Positions 8,373 to 17,111 of a stretch of DNA of 64,000 bases are shown here, piece by piece; within the stretch, counting starts at the first letter, position 1, and the number at the start of each line of letters is the position of its first letter. The notes beneath the pieces are model-generated. The model had not been told where the DNA came from and made no database searches. It saw only the letters and a program-made list of their open reading frames with translations. A program made the position numbers and the translations under genes. The stretch is from Treponema sp. (GTDB taxonomy: Bacteria > Spirochaetota > Spirochaetia > Treponematales > Treponemataceae): positions 49,167 through 113,166 of the forward strand of contig JAGAZB010000009.1 of assembly GCA_017940255.1 (NCBI GenBank), written 5' to 3'.

Positions 8373-9821
8373 ATGAAAAAGATTTTTTCACAATCAGCTT
8401 TAATTATCTTGTCTGCAGTTATGGTAGTCTGCATTTCTGCCTGCGCCAGCAAAAAGGGAGTTCAGCCAAAAGGTGAAGAACCAAAGGTAGCAGAAAAAGC
8501 GGTAGAAAAGGAACCGAAGGCTCCTGCAGTAGAAGAGCCTGCAGATGTACGTTTTGCAAAAAAACTTCAGAAATACCTTAATGACGGGGATAGAAGAGGG
8601 GCTATTGCCTGTTTTGATAATATGCCAAAAGAGCTGGAAGACAAGGTTGATTTAAAGATGATTCTGGGTGCTCTTTATTTTTCTGACGAACAGTATGAAA
8701 ATGCTGTAGATGTCGCAAATCGGGTTTTGGAAATTGAAGCTAACAATCTTCAGGCCTTGGAATTGCTTTCTATGTGTGCACGTGCAAGCGGAGATAAAAA
8801 ATCGTATAAAGAGACATCTGAAAAAATTCTTTTAATTGATCCATATAATCCAACTATAAATATTCAGAAGGGTGAAGATTACGCTTTAAATAAGCGTTAT
8901 AAGCTGGCCCTTAATTCATACAGGAATGCCGTTAAAGGGGATGCAAAAAACACAGATGCACTTTTTGGTTATGCCCAGATGTCTTATTATCTTGATGATA
9001 CAAAAACAGCAGAAAACTATCTGAATAAGATTCTTGAGATTGATTCAAAAAATGCTCCTGCCCTTGCATATCTTGCAAAGCTTGCATACGGCGATGAAAA
9101 CTATTTGCGCGCAACTAAACTTATAAAGCAGGCCATAGAAATTGATCCAATGATTTATGATTACTGGATGGATTATGGAACTTATATGCGCTATCAGGGA
9201 AAATTTGAAGAAGCTGCCCGCTGTTGGGAAAAAGCTGTTTCTCTGGATCCAGAATACTTCCTTGCTTACGCATATCTGGCTGGAAACTATGATGATTTAG
9301 GAAAATTCGATCTTGCTCTGGAAAATTATCACAAGGTTATAGAAACTAATCCAAAATATTTTTATGCCTATGAATCAACTGCAATTCTGGAATATCATGC
9401 TGGAAATTATAAAAATGCAATTCAGTATTTTAATAAGGCAAATAGTTATAGTCAGAATTATTCTTACGCACTTATGATTGCAGCCTGCTATTTGAAGCTG
9501 GGCGATGCTGTAAATGCGAAATCTGTGCTTGCTAATCAGTTAAAAACACTTGAAAAGACCAGTCTTGAATATGATATGGTTAGATTCTTTAATGACCCTT
9601 ACAGTAAAAATGCTGAAAATCAGTTAAAACAAAAAATTGCAAAGGAACTTAATGGCAATAAACGTGGTAAAATGCTATTCTACTTGGGACTCTATTACGA
9701 ACTTATGGGCGCCAATGACGAAGCTGTTGAATATTACGCTAAAGTTGCCAATATGAGTGCGCCAATGTTCTTTGAGTACAGATTTGCAGAATGGGGAATG
9801 AAAAATGGGTCAGACTCGTAA
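8373..9821 (+). CDS. TPR-repeat lipoprotein
   Basis: 482 residues. A signal peptide ends in the lipobox ISAC (Cys24), followed by a Lys/Glu/Pro-rich linker (about 26-60). The rest is a chain of tetratricopeptide repeats of about 34 residues, recognisable by units such as ALFGYAQMSYYLDDTKTAEN, AYLAGNYDDLGKFDLALENY and ALMIAACYLKLGDAVNA. TPR arrays are protein-binding scaffolds, so this is likely a periplasmic or outer-membrane-attached assembly factor. AGGG precedes the ATG by about 6 nt. The next gene overlaps its end by 17 bp, indicating an operon. Confidence 0.85.
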   Translation: MKKIFSQSALIILSAVMVVCISACASKKGVQPKGEEPKVAEKAVEKEPKAPAVEEPADVRFAKKLQKYLNDGDRRGAIACFDNMPKELEDKVDLKMILGALYFSDEQYENAVDVANRVLEIEANNLQALELLSMCARASGDKKSYKETSEKILLIDPYNPTINIQKGEDYALNKRYKLALNSYRNAVKGDAKNTDALFGYAQMSYYLDDTKTAENYLNKILEIDSKNAPALAYLAKLAYGDENYLRATKLIKQAIEIDPMIYDYWMDYGTYMRYQGKFEEAARCWEKAVSLDPEYFLAYAYLAGNYDDLGKFDLALENYHKVIETNPKYFYAYESTAILEYHAGNYKNAIQYFNKANSYSQNYSYALMIAACYLKLGDAVNAKSVLANQLKTLEKTSLEYDMVRFFNDPYSKNAENQLKQKIAKELNGNKRGKMLFYLGLYYELMGANDEAVEYYAKVANMSAPMFFEYRFAEWGMKNGSDS

Positions 9822-10980
9822 GACTTTGGAACTTGCCGGCAGAAAAATAACTTTAGTTGGAACTGCCCATGTCTCAAAAGAAAGTATAGAAGAAGTTGAA
9901 AACACAATCAGAGAGTTAAAACCGGATTGTGTTGCAATTGAGCTTGATGAAAAACGTGCCGATTCAATCAGAAATCCGGATAAATTCCGTCAGTTAGATG
10001 TTATAAAGGTTTTAAAGAATCATGAAGGCTTTTTGATGATGGCGAACCTGATTCTTGCTTCATTCCAGAGACGTATGGGAATGAATGTGGGTGTAAAACC
10101 AGGAGATGAAATGCTGGCGGCTATTCATGTTGCAGATGAATTACAGGTTCCGGCTGTTATGATAGACCGCCCGATTCAGACAACTCTGCGCCGTGCCTGG
10201 GCAACAAACACCTTCTGGGGAAAAATGAAGCTTCTGGCCAGCCTGCTTGCGAGTGCTTTTTCAAAAGAAGAAATCGGTTCTGAAGAAATTGAAAACCTTA
10301 AAAATAGCAGCGAAATGGATTCTATGATGAATGAACTTTCGGATGACATGCCTGTTATTAAAAAGGTTTTAATTGATGAACGTGACAATTATCTGGCTGC
10401 TGGAATCTGGGCTTCAAAAGGCGATAATGTAGTGGCTGTTTTGGGTGCGGGACATCTTCCTGGTGTTATTGCCCACCTGGAAAAAATGGCGGCTGGCAGC
10501 GAAAATACAGATGTAAGTGAAATTTCACAGGTGCCTGCAAAGGGCTTCGGCGGAAAAATTGCCGCATGGATAATTCCTTTAATTATTGTTGGTCTGATTG
10601 TAGCGGGCTTTATTTATGGCGGCCGTGGACTTGGTCAGAAGATGATTTTGGAATGGATTTTATACAATTCCATTCCGGCTGCAGTTTTCTCTCTGCTGGC
10701 ACTTGCTCATCCTCTAACAATTCTGGTGGCCTTTATTTCGGCTCCTTTTACATCGCTTTGTCCTTTTATTGGGGTGGGCTTTGTTGCCGGCATTGTTCAG
10801 GCCTTTTTCCAAAAGCCAAAAGTTTCTGACATGGAAACCCTGCAGGATGATGTTTCTTCATTCAAGGGCTGGTATAAAAACCGTATTCTTAGAGTCTTCC
10901 TTGTATTCATTATGTCTTCAATCGGAAGTTCAATAGGAACCTTTGTTGCCGCCGGCGGTTTTATCTCAGACTTGTTGTAA
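9805..10980 (+). CDS. TraB/PrgY-family protein with C-terminal membrane domain
   Basis: 391 residues. The N-terminal 230 residues match the TraB/PrgY/GumN (TIKI) superfamily: VGTAHVSKES carries the GxxH motif, DCVAIELDEKR the conserved glutamate, and VVAVLGAGHLPGV the C-terminal GxGH motif. Members include the Enterococcus pheromone-shutdown protein PrgY and metal-dependent proteases of the TIKI type. The C-terminal third has about four hydrophobic helices (AAWIIPLIIVGLIVAGFIYG onward), so it is an inner-membrane protein. The start lies in the preceding gene, with GGGGA 8 nt upstream. The substrate is not deducible. Confidence 0.85.
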   Translation: MGQTRKTLELAGRKITLVGTAHVSKESIEEVENTIRELKPDCVAIELDEKRADSIRNPDKFRQLDVIKVLKNHEGFLMMANLILASFQRRMGMNVGVKPGDEMLAAIHVADELQVPAVMIDRPIQTTLRRAWATNTFWGKMKLLASLLASAFSKEEIGSEEIENLKNSSEMDSMMNELSDDMPVIKKVLIDERDNYLAAGIWASKGDNVVAVLGAGHLPGVIAHLEKMAAGSENTDVSEISQVPAKGFGGKIAAWIIPLIIVGLIVAGFIYGGRGLGQKMILEWILYNSIPAAVFSLLALAHPLTILVAFISAPFTSLCPFIGVGFVAGIVQAFFQKPKVSDMETLQDDVSSFKGWYKNRILRVFLVFIMSSIGSSIGTFVAAGGFISDLL

Positions 10981-11129
10981 TTTTCGCAAAAAATCAAAGT
11001 AAGAAAAGTCTTATTCTTCTTAGTGTATCTATCCTTACAGATTAGTTGTTAGATTTATACAAGATTTGCTCATATAAAATACATCTGTGTAGATTTTATG
11101 AAAAGACTGTTTAAAGTAGGGAGACAGAA
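10981..11129. other. 149-bp AT-rich gap before the efflux operon
   Basis: No ORF. AT-rich with TATAAA at 11073-11078 that could be a -10, but no well-spaced -35 is visible. The Shine-Dalgarno AGGGAG for the next gene is at its right end. No terminator is evident for the TraB-family gene. Confidence 0.5.
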
Positions 11130-12551
11130 TTGCGAAGAATAATTTTTTTCTTTTTATCAAGTTTTTTTACAACCTGCTTTGCTTTTGAAAAAATACCAAC
11201 CCAAGAACTTTTATTAAACTATCTGGAAAATGACATAGAATTGCAGAATCTTACTCTGGAGGCAAAAAGTGCGGCTCTTTCTCTGGACTATGCCAAAGTT
11301 TCTAATGGATTCGATGTAACAATCAGTTCCGGTAGTGTTCTGCTCAATCTAAATGATGACGGCACAAAGCTTTCTGCCACACCTTCTGTAAAAATGAGTC
11401 TGCCCCAGGCTTCGGGCCTGGGTATTAGTGCGCAGACAGATTTATTGCTTGAGGGGGACAGCAGGGAAGTTTCTGATTCATCAATTTCGGCAGAAATTGA
11501 TTTGATTTCTACGACAACTCTGGCGCGTAAGGTGAGCCTGTTAAAGGCGGAGCGAAGCTATCAGGAAAGCCTGCGTTCTTTGCAAAAAAGGGCTTATGAA
11601 GCCGAAATTGAATTCTATACAGAATTAGAAGATTTGCTTTCTTCTATAAAAATACTAATAAAAGCGGAACAGACCCTTTATTCAGATACAATCGATTTTG
11701 ATTCGGTAAAGGCTCAGGGCTATTCAGAGTCTTCTTCAACCTACCGTCTTGCGCAAATGCAGGTGCTTTCGGATAAACATTCGGTGGAAAGTTATTTACG
11801 GGAATTGATTCGTGATTATGTGATTTTTTACAAGAAGTGCGGTTATGATATAAGCCTGGAAGTAAATCTGGATTATCTGCAGCTTATTCCAGATGATTTT
11901 GAAAAGTGTCAGGCAGTAAATGTTCAGGATTTTGAAAAATCATCGTATTCAAAAATTGAAGAAGCTCTCTGGACTAACAAAATAAATTCGATGGAAAGGC
12001 GTACTAATTCTATTTTTACGCTTTCTGCTAACAGCGGCTATACTTTTGATAATTCTTCCACAGATTCGGATACGGTAGATGCTGGACTGAGCGCTGCTTT
12101 TAGCGGGCTTTCGGTAAATGCCGGAATATCGCTTCCTGTGTCTTCATCATCTTCTCCTGCTATAAGTATGGGCTTTGCCCTTTCTCCTTCTACTTTTAAA
12201 AAGAATTCAATTGAAAAAAAACAGGCTTCGATAGCGGAAGAAGAGGAACTTTTGGATATTCAAAATGCGGAATATGAGTATGAAACTTATCTTGTAACTG
12301 CGGAACAGAATCTGGAAAGCATTTTGTGGGAAAGTCAGACAGCAAAAGAAAATTATGAAATGTATTCAAAACTTGCTGATGACCTGGAAGCCTGGTATAA
12401 GATGGGAATTGTAACAGAAAGTGAATATTTGAGTGCAAAAACAAATGCAGAAATGTATCAGGTGGAAATTCTGATGGATATGCTGGAAATTATAATTTAC
12501 AACGATGAAATTAAGAGTAATTTTGTAACTTTAGAAGAAAATGAGGCCTAA
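11130..12551 (+). CDS. TolC-like outer membrane efflux protein
   Basis: 473 residues with a signal peptide (RRIIFFFLSSFFTTCFA). The body has the internally duplicated, helix-rich layout of the OEP family: two halves with long amphipathic helices (RKVSLLKAERSYQESLRSLQ, then KKNSIEKKQASIAEEEELLD) separated by Ser/Asp-rich strand regions. It forms the outer-membrane channel of a tripartite exporter. The start is a TTG at 11130, supported by AGGGAG 6 nt upstream. The three downstream genes are packed with overlaps or a 1-nt gap, so all four are one operon. Confidence 0.85.
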   Translation: MRRIIFFFLSSFFTTCFAFEKIPTQELLLNYLENDIELQNLTLEAKSAALSLDYAKVSNGFDVTISSGSVLLNLNDDGTKLSATPSVKMSLPQASGLGISAQTDLLLEGDSREVSDSSISAEIDLISTTTLARKVSLLKAERSYQESLRSLQKRAYEAEIEFYTELEDLLSSIKILIKAEQTLYSDTIDFDSVKAQGYSESSSTYRLAQMQVLSDKHSVESYLRELIRDYVIFYKKCGYDISLEVNLDYLQLIPDDFEKCQAVNVQDFEKSSYSKIEEALWTNKINSMERRTNSIFTLSANSGYTFDNSSTDSDTVDAGLSAAFSGLSVNAGISLPVSSSSSPAISMGFALSPSTFKKNSIEKKQASIAEEEELLDIQNAEYEYETYLVTAEQNLESILWESQTAKENYEMYSKLADDLEAWYKMGIVTESEYLSAKTNAEMYQVEILMDMLEIIIYNDEIKSNFVTLEENEA

Positions 12552-12552
12552 G

Positions 12553-13620
12553 ATGAAAAAGAAAATAAAGATTGTTTTTATTGCGGCAGGAAGTCTTATC
12601 CTGATTTTTGTGTTTTTAATCATCTTGAAAAATCTTCTTGCGTCATCTAAAAGTGATGACACTGTATACTTTGCAAAAAAAGAATCTTACGAAAATGTAA
12701 TTGAGATTTCTGGAACTGTTGCGGCGGCTCAAGAACAGACCTTGCAGGCTTTGAGTGATGGAACTGTAACTGCGGTTTTTGTAAAGGCGGGGGACACTGT
12801 AAAAAAAGGTGATGTAATTATTCAGCTTGATGATTCGGAACAGGTTTATAATCTGGAAAAGCAGGAATACAGCATGGCAACAAAGAAAGTTACTGGTTCT
12901 GCAAGGGAATTAAAGCTGATGGAAACTGAACGGCTGGCCCTTATTCAAAAGGTGAATGACAGAAAGGTTGTGGCAACTTTTGACGGAATTATTGCTGATT
13001 TGGATGTTGCGGTGGGCGATGCTCTTGAAGCAAAAGATGAAATTGGAACTTTGGTAAATGTTGATTATCTTACGGCTGAAGTTGAAATTGCCGAAACTGA
13101 TGTTTCTAAGCTGGAAGTGGGCCAAAAAGTAGAATTTACTTTCCCGGCTTATAGTTCGGAAACGGTTTACGGTTATGTAACCGGCTGGCCTGCAATTGGA
13201 GAAGTAACTTCGCGAGGGGCAACTATTGTAAATGCCAAGGTTCGTATTGATGATTATCCTTCTCAGATTCTGCCAAACTTTTCTTTTACCGGAAAAATTC
13301 AGATTAGTCCAACAGAAGAATATGTTGTAGTTGAACGCTATGCGATTGGCTATGAAAATAAGCAGGCTTATGTTGTGCTTGCTCGCGGCGGCGAAAAAAA
13401 GAGCGTAAAGGTGGCTCCTTACGGTAACGGTTATGTAAAGGTTTTAGAGGGGCTTTCTGGTGGGGAAGTGCTAAAACAACTGAGTACGCCTAAAAAATCG
13501 GGGCAGAACAAAAATCAGAAAAAGTCTTCTAAGGAAAAAGAAAGTGCTCTTGAAGGGCCAGGCGGATTCCCTGGCAGTGGCTTCCCGGGCGGCGGTGGCG
13601 GACCAGGAGGCCCAATGTGA
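12553..13620 (+). CDS. Membrane-fusion (HlyD/MacA-type) periplasmic adaptor
   Basis: 355 residues from the ATG at 12553, which has GAGG 6 nt upstream. An in-frame ATG at 12541 is less well placed. One N-terminal transmembrane helix (KIVFIAAGSLILIFVFLIIL) precedes a biotinyl-lipoyl-like domain (AVFVKAGDTVKKGDVIIQLD) and beta-barrel strands. The helical hairpin is very short, which is unlike MacA proteins that reach TolC with a long coiled coil. The C-terminus is an unusual Gly/Pro tail (GGFPGSGFPGGGGGPGGP). It should link the ABC pump at 13620-15573 to the outer-membrane channel at 11130. Confidence 0.85.
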   Translation: MKKKIKIVFIAAGSLILIFVFLIILKNLLASSKSDDTVYFAKKESYENVIEISGTVAAAQEQTLQALSDGTVTAVFVKAGDTVKKGDVIIQLDDSEQVYNLEKQEYSMATKKVTGSARELKLMETERLALIQKVNDRKVVATFDGIIADLDVAVGDALEAKDEIGTLVNVDYLTAEVEIAETDVSKLEVGQKVEFTFPAYSSETVYGYVTGWPAIGEVTSRGATIVNAKVRIDDYPSQILPNFSFTGKIQISPTEEYVVVERYAIGYENKQAYVVLARGGEKKSVKVAPYGNGYVKVLEGLSGGEVLKQLSTPKKSGQNKNQKKSSKEKESALEGPGGFPGSGFPGGGGGPGGPM

Positions 13621-14393
13621 TGGAAGAAATTGTAAAGAGTGGGCTGGCGGCCGGGACCTGGGAGGGGGACGCGGCCGAGTCTGGGGCCGGGGCGGCTGCT
13701 GTTGGGGAGCCTGTGCCTGTGGTGCGGCTTGAAAATGTAGTGAAAACCTATTCTATGGGAGATTCTCAGGTGCACGCCCTGCGCGGAATCAGTTTTTCAA
13801 TTAATGCGGGGGAATTTGTTTCGATAATGGGGCCTTCCGGCTCCGGAAAATCTACCTGTATGAATATGATTGGCTGTCTGGACCGGCCTACGTCTGGGAT
13901 TGTAGAAATTAACGGGCGCGATATTTCGGGGATGAATGAAAAAGAACTGGCCGCTTTGCGGAACCGCACTGTTGGTTTTGTTTTTCAGCAGTATCATCTG
14001 ATTCCTTCGATGAATGTGCTGGAAAATGTAATGCTTCCGCTAAAGTATCAGAGAGTGGAACGCGGGGAACGTGCGCGCCGGGCTCAGGCGGCTCTGGAAG
14101 CTGTGGGTCTTTCTGACAGATTAAGACACAGACCGCATGAACTTTCGGGCGGGCAGAAGCAAAGGGTTGCTATTGCGCGGGCGATGGTAACTGGTCCAAA
14201 AATTCTGCTGGCGGATGAACCTACTGGCGCTCTGGATTCAGAAACCGGCTTGCAGGTTATGGATATGTTCCGTCAGATTAACAAAGAAGAGGGAACAACT
14301 GTGATTATCGTAACTCATGACCCGCGAATTGGCGAAAGTACAAAGCGCTGCATCCGTATTTTAGACGGAAGGATAGAAAATCAGAATGATTGA
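13620..14393 (+). CDS. MacB/LolD-type ABC transporter ATP-binding protein
   Basis: 257 residues. Walker [11 protein letters not shown]-loop VFQQYHL, signature LSGGQKQR, Walker [13 protein letters not shown] and H-loop VTHD are all intact, so it is an active ATPase. It groups with the LolD/MacB family. The start may be ATG 13620 or GTG 13617, with AGGAGG at 13605-13610. Residues about 5-37 are a Gly/Ala/Glu-rich extension encoded by a very GC-rich stretch (about 13640-13730) unlike the surrounding genes. The true ABC fold begins at [11 protein letters not shown]. Co-transcribed with the permease that follows. Confidence 0.9.
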   Translation: MEEIVKSGLAAGTWEGDAAESGAGAAAVGEPVPVVRLENVVKTYSMGDSQVHALRGISFSINAGEFVSIMGPSGSGKSTCMNMIGCLDRPTSGIVEINGRDISGMNEKELAALRNRTVGFVFQQYHLIPSMNVLENVMLPLKYQRVERGERARRAQAALEAVGLSDRLRHRPHELSGGQKQRVAIARAMVTGPKILLADEPTGALDSETGLQVMDMFRQINKEEGTTVIIVTHDPRIGESTKRCIRILDGRIENQND

Positions 14394-15573
14394 AGACTTT
14401 ATCAATGCTTTTATGAATTTTAAGAGCAATAAAACACGAACCTTTCTTTCGCTTTTAGGGGTGATTATAGGAGTTGCTTCTGTAATCGTCATCTCCAGCA
14501 TGGGTGCAAGTTCTACAAAAGAGGTAGAGGCAACTTTTGGAAGTGCCGGTCTTGATGTGGTGAGTATAAGTTCGGGTTTTAAGCGTAAGAAGCGTGATTC
14601 AGTTACTCTTGTTTTTGATGAAGCTTTTCGCGAAGAACTTTTTGATAATATAAATGACATAAAAAAGGTTTGGTACAAAAACAGCCAGAGTGCAACTCTT
14701 ACTTATGGCGAAACTTCGGCTTCTATCAGCTGCTCTGCGGTAGAAACCGGCTATCTTGAAATGTACAACATGAAGCTGGAAAGCGGAAACTTTTTTAACG
14801 TGACAGATAATGAAGAGGGAAGTCAGAAAATCATTTTAAATCATGATACTGCGGAAAGCTTTTTCCCTTCTGGAGATGCTGTGGGTAAAAAAATCCTTGT
14901 GGTTGTGAGTAAAGTTTCTTTCAGTTTTGAAGTTATTGGAGTTCTTGCAGACCAGACTACAGGCATGGAAAATTCTTCTGCTTATATTCCGCGGGGCTTT
15001 TATTCAAAAAAGATAAAGCCTAATCCTTCGGCAGATACTGTTATGGTGCAGGCGGTGAGCGCACAGAAGGCTTCGGAGCTTGTAACGACTATCACAAGCT
15101 TTTGTACTGAAAAAACTGGCACTGAATATTCGGTGAATGTAACTAGTATGCAGTCTATGCTGGATCAGATGAGTGAAATTACAGGTACTATGAGTATGAT
15201 GCTTAGTGCTATTGCTGCCATTTCGCTTCTGGTAGGTGGAATTGGCATTATGAATATTATGATTGTAACAGTTACCGAGAGACGGCAGGAAATTGGAATA
15301 AGAAAGGCTTTGGGGGCCAGCCCTGGTGATATAAGACAGCAGTTTTTGATTGAATCTGCTAGTATTACACTTTTGGGCGGTATTTTTGGAATATTTTTGG
15401 GTGTGATTATCAGCCTTGCGGTGGAATATGTTCAGTCGCAGACTTTTGTTATCAGTGTAAATGCATGTCTTGTTTCTTTTGTTTTTTCGGTTCTGGTGGG
15501 AATCTTCTTTGGTTTGAATCCTGCAAGCCGGGCCGCAAAACTTGACCCGGTTATTGCATTGAGCGGGGAGTAG
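14386..15573 (+). CDS. MacB/FtsX-type ABC transporter permease
   Basis: 395 residues overlapping the ATPase gene by 8 bp. One transmembrane helix near residues 20-40 (LSLLGVIIGVASVIVISSMG) is followed by a large periplasmic MacB-type core domain. Three C-terminal helices follow: MLSAIAAISLLVGGIGIMNI, LLGGIFGIFLGVIISLAV and VSFVFSVLVGIFFGL. The segment VTERRQEIGIRKALGA is the FtsX/MacB cytoplasmic motif. It completes a mechanotransmission-type exporter for an unknown substrate such as a peptide, lipid or lipoprotein. Confidence 0.9.
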   Translation: MIEDFINAFMNFKSNKTRTFLSLLGVIIGVASVIVISSMGASSTKEVEATFGSAGLDVVSISSGFKRKKRDSVTLVFDEAFREELFDNINDIKKVWYKNSQSATLTYGETSASISCSAVETGYLEMYNMKLESGNFFNVTDNEEGSQKIILNHDTAESFFPSGDAVGKKILVVVSKVSFSFEVIGVLADQTTGMENSSAYIPRGFYSKKIKPNPSADTVMVQAVSAQKASELVTTITSFCTEKTGTEYSVNVTSMQSMLDQMSEITGTMSMMLSAIAAISLLVGGIGIMNIMIVTVTERRQEIGIRKALGASPGDIRQQFLIESASITLLGGIFGIFLGVIISLAVEYVQSQTFVISVNACLVSFVFSVLVGIFFGLNPASRAAKLDPVIALSGE

Positions 15574-15610
15574 GTGGCCTGACCTGCTCAAACTGGTTGT
15601 TTCGGATAAT

Positions 15611-16207
15611 CTAGACTCTTACTTCACCCTGACGCAGAACTTTTACTCCGCCATTTTCAAGCATAACCAGAGTAGATGGCAGGGCATTTTTCTTGTCGCC
15701 GTCGTCTACAATAAGGGCTGTTTCTGCTTCAAACTCGCTGCGAATATCAGAAATTGTGTCTAGAACCGGGGAACCGCTACGGTTCACGCTGGTGCTGTAA
15801 ATAGGAGCGCCTGTAAGTTCTATTACGCGGCGTAACCAGGCATCTCCCGGACAACGATAGGCAGTAGTTGTTGTGCTAGCGTCGGCAAGAGCTTTTTTTT
15901 CGTGTACTATTATAGTCAGTGCTCCCGGCCATTTTGCAAGCAGTTCTTCCGGAATTTTATCGTCTGTGTGCAGGAAAATATCTTCCGGTTTTGCAATCAG
16001 CTGAATTAAAGGTTTTGTTTCGGCGCGACCCTTTATTGCTCGGATTTGTACGTCTGTCGGCACCTGTTTTTCATCAGCAGAATTTTTCTCAGAAACAATT
16101 CCACTGAATCCATAAACAGTATCAGTCGGAAGAATTACAATCCCTCCTTCCTTCAAAATCTCCGCAACCCTCTGAGCCGCTCCCTCTTCAGTCTTCTTTA
16201 TAATCAT
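15611..16207 (-). CDS. Sua5/YciO/YrdC-family threonylcarbamoyl-AMP synthase
   Basis: 198 residues from the ATG at 16207 (AAGGAC about 6 nt upstream), which lies one base past the stop of the upstream gene. Motifs GGIVILPTDTVYGF, IKGRAETKPL and RCPGDAWLRR belong to the YrdC fold, which binds ATP, threonine and bicarbonate and makes threonylcarbamoyl-AMP for t6A37 of ANN-decoding tRNAs. The C-terminal STSVNRSGSPVLDT segment fits. It could be the stand-alone YciO-like paralogue instead of the essential enzyme. A longer frame back to 16270 overlaps the neighbour and is less likely. Confidence 0.85.
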   Translation of the reverse strand: MIIKKTEEGAAQRVAEILKEGGIVILPTDTVYGFSGIVSEKNSADEKQVPTDVQIRAIKGRAETKPLIQLIAKPEDIFLHTDDKIPEELLAKWPGALTIIVHEKKALADASTTTTAYRCPGDAWLRRVIELTGAPIYSTSVNRSGSPVLDTISDIRSEFEAETALIVDDGDKKNALPSTLVMLENGGVKVLRQGEVRV

Positions 16208-16208
16208 A

Positions 16209-16862
16209 CTAGTCCTTCTTTTCGTTTTTTGCCGCACTTTCATAAGGATTTGTGCGCGGCCCTTCGTCATCAGTCAGTTTTTTCCAAACCGAGCCGTCAT
16301 AGCAAAAAACAGTTTCTTCGCAGTTTCCTTTAAGTCCGCTGCCCCAAAAGTTTTCCACTCCGTGCCCTTCCAGATAACACATCAGAGCGGCTAAAAGTGC
16401 CCCGTGTGCTACAACCATTACCCGCTCCGTTTTTCCGTCGCCGGCAAGTTTTTCCAGTTCTGTCTGAACAAAATCGCGGGTGCGGTCGCAGGCATGCTGC
16501 AAAGTTTCGCCATCCTCTGGCGGCTGGTAGCGGCCTGGTTCTGTAAAAAAGTATTTGCGGGGGTGGTCGGTGTCTATCCACTGTGTGTATGGCATGCCTT
16601 CAAGGCCGCCAAAGCTTAATTCCCGCAGTCTCTGGTCTCGGATAATCGGAATATTTCTGTGTCCGCGAATCAGACATGCAGTTTCGTAGGCGCGGATTAG
16701 GGGCGAAGAATAAATCCTGTCAAAATGCACATTTTCCAGTCGGCGGCCAAGTGCGCCGGCAAGCTCGCGCCCATTTTCGTTCAGTTCAATATCTTTTTCA
16801 CCCTGAAAACGCCGCTCTGCGTTCCAGTCTGTTGTCCCGTGACGAATAAAGTATACTTCCAT
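16209..16862 (-). CDS. Histidine phosphatase (phosphoglycerate mutase-like) superfamily protein
   Basis: 217 residues. The phosphohistidine motif YFIRHGTTDWN is at the N-terminus. The second arginine is in YSSPLIRAYETA, the acid/base glutamate region in RELSFGGLEGMPY, and the second histidine in MVVAHGALLAALM. Family members hydrolyse phosphate monoesters such as alpha-ribazole phosphate or sugar phosphates. With GpmI present in the window it is probably not the glycolytic mutase. AGGG lies 7 nt before the ATG. The next gene begins immediately after its stop, so the two form an operon. Confidence 0.85.
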   Translation of the reverse strand: MEVYFIRHGTTDWNAERRFQGEKDIELNENGRELAGALGRRLENVHFDRIYSSPLIRAYETACLIRGHRNIPIIRDQRLRELSFGGLEGMPYTQWIDTDHPRKYFFTEPGRYQPPEDGETLQHACDRTRDFVQTELEKLAGDGKTERVMVVAHGALLAALMCYLEGHGVENFWGSGLKGNCEETVFCYDGSVWKKLTDDEGPRTNPYESAAKNEKKD

Positions 16863-17111
16863 TTTGAATCCCTAAATAAACAGAAAAAATATATGTCATA
16901 TAGGGGTAAAATTCAAGCATGCTTTAATCTTCAAGTGATGCTACCACAAGAGGCTCCTGAAGAAACATAGTGAGCCACATGTTTTTACAGAAATCTCTGA
17001 CTAATTTGTATTTTTTTGCACATCTGAGCCTATTATATATATAGAAATACTTTTTTGAAAGGAAACTGTTCCATGCAGTTTCCTTTTTTTTATTTATAGG
17101 AGAAATAAACT
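16863..17111 (+). other. Intergenic region carrying the first Rpn promoter and leader hairpin
   Basis: No ORF. The left 150 bp show nothing I can name. TTGCAC (17016-17021) and TATATA (17038-17043), 16 bp apart, make a promoter candidate for the Rpn gene. The hairpin at 17058-17086 follows directly and the Shine-Dalgarno AGGAG is near 17100. Confidence 0.55.
17058..17091 (+). terminator. Terminator-like hairpin in the 5' leader of the first Rpn gene
   Basis: AAAGGAAACTG (17058-17068) pairs perfectly with CAGTTTCCTTT (17076-17086) around a 7-nt loop, and a run of eight T follows (17084-17091). It lies about 10-20 nt after the expected transcription start and ends 20 nt before the start codon. 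It should terminate transcription before the gene unless it is bypassed. Confidence 0.7.

Noticed and set aside
15004..15591. 195-codon minus-strand open frame
   Set aside because: Antisense to the MacB-type permease, with no start signal and a low-complexity His/Asn/Ser translation.
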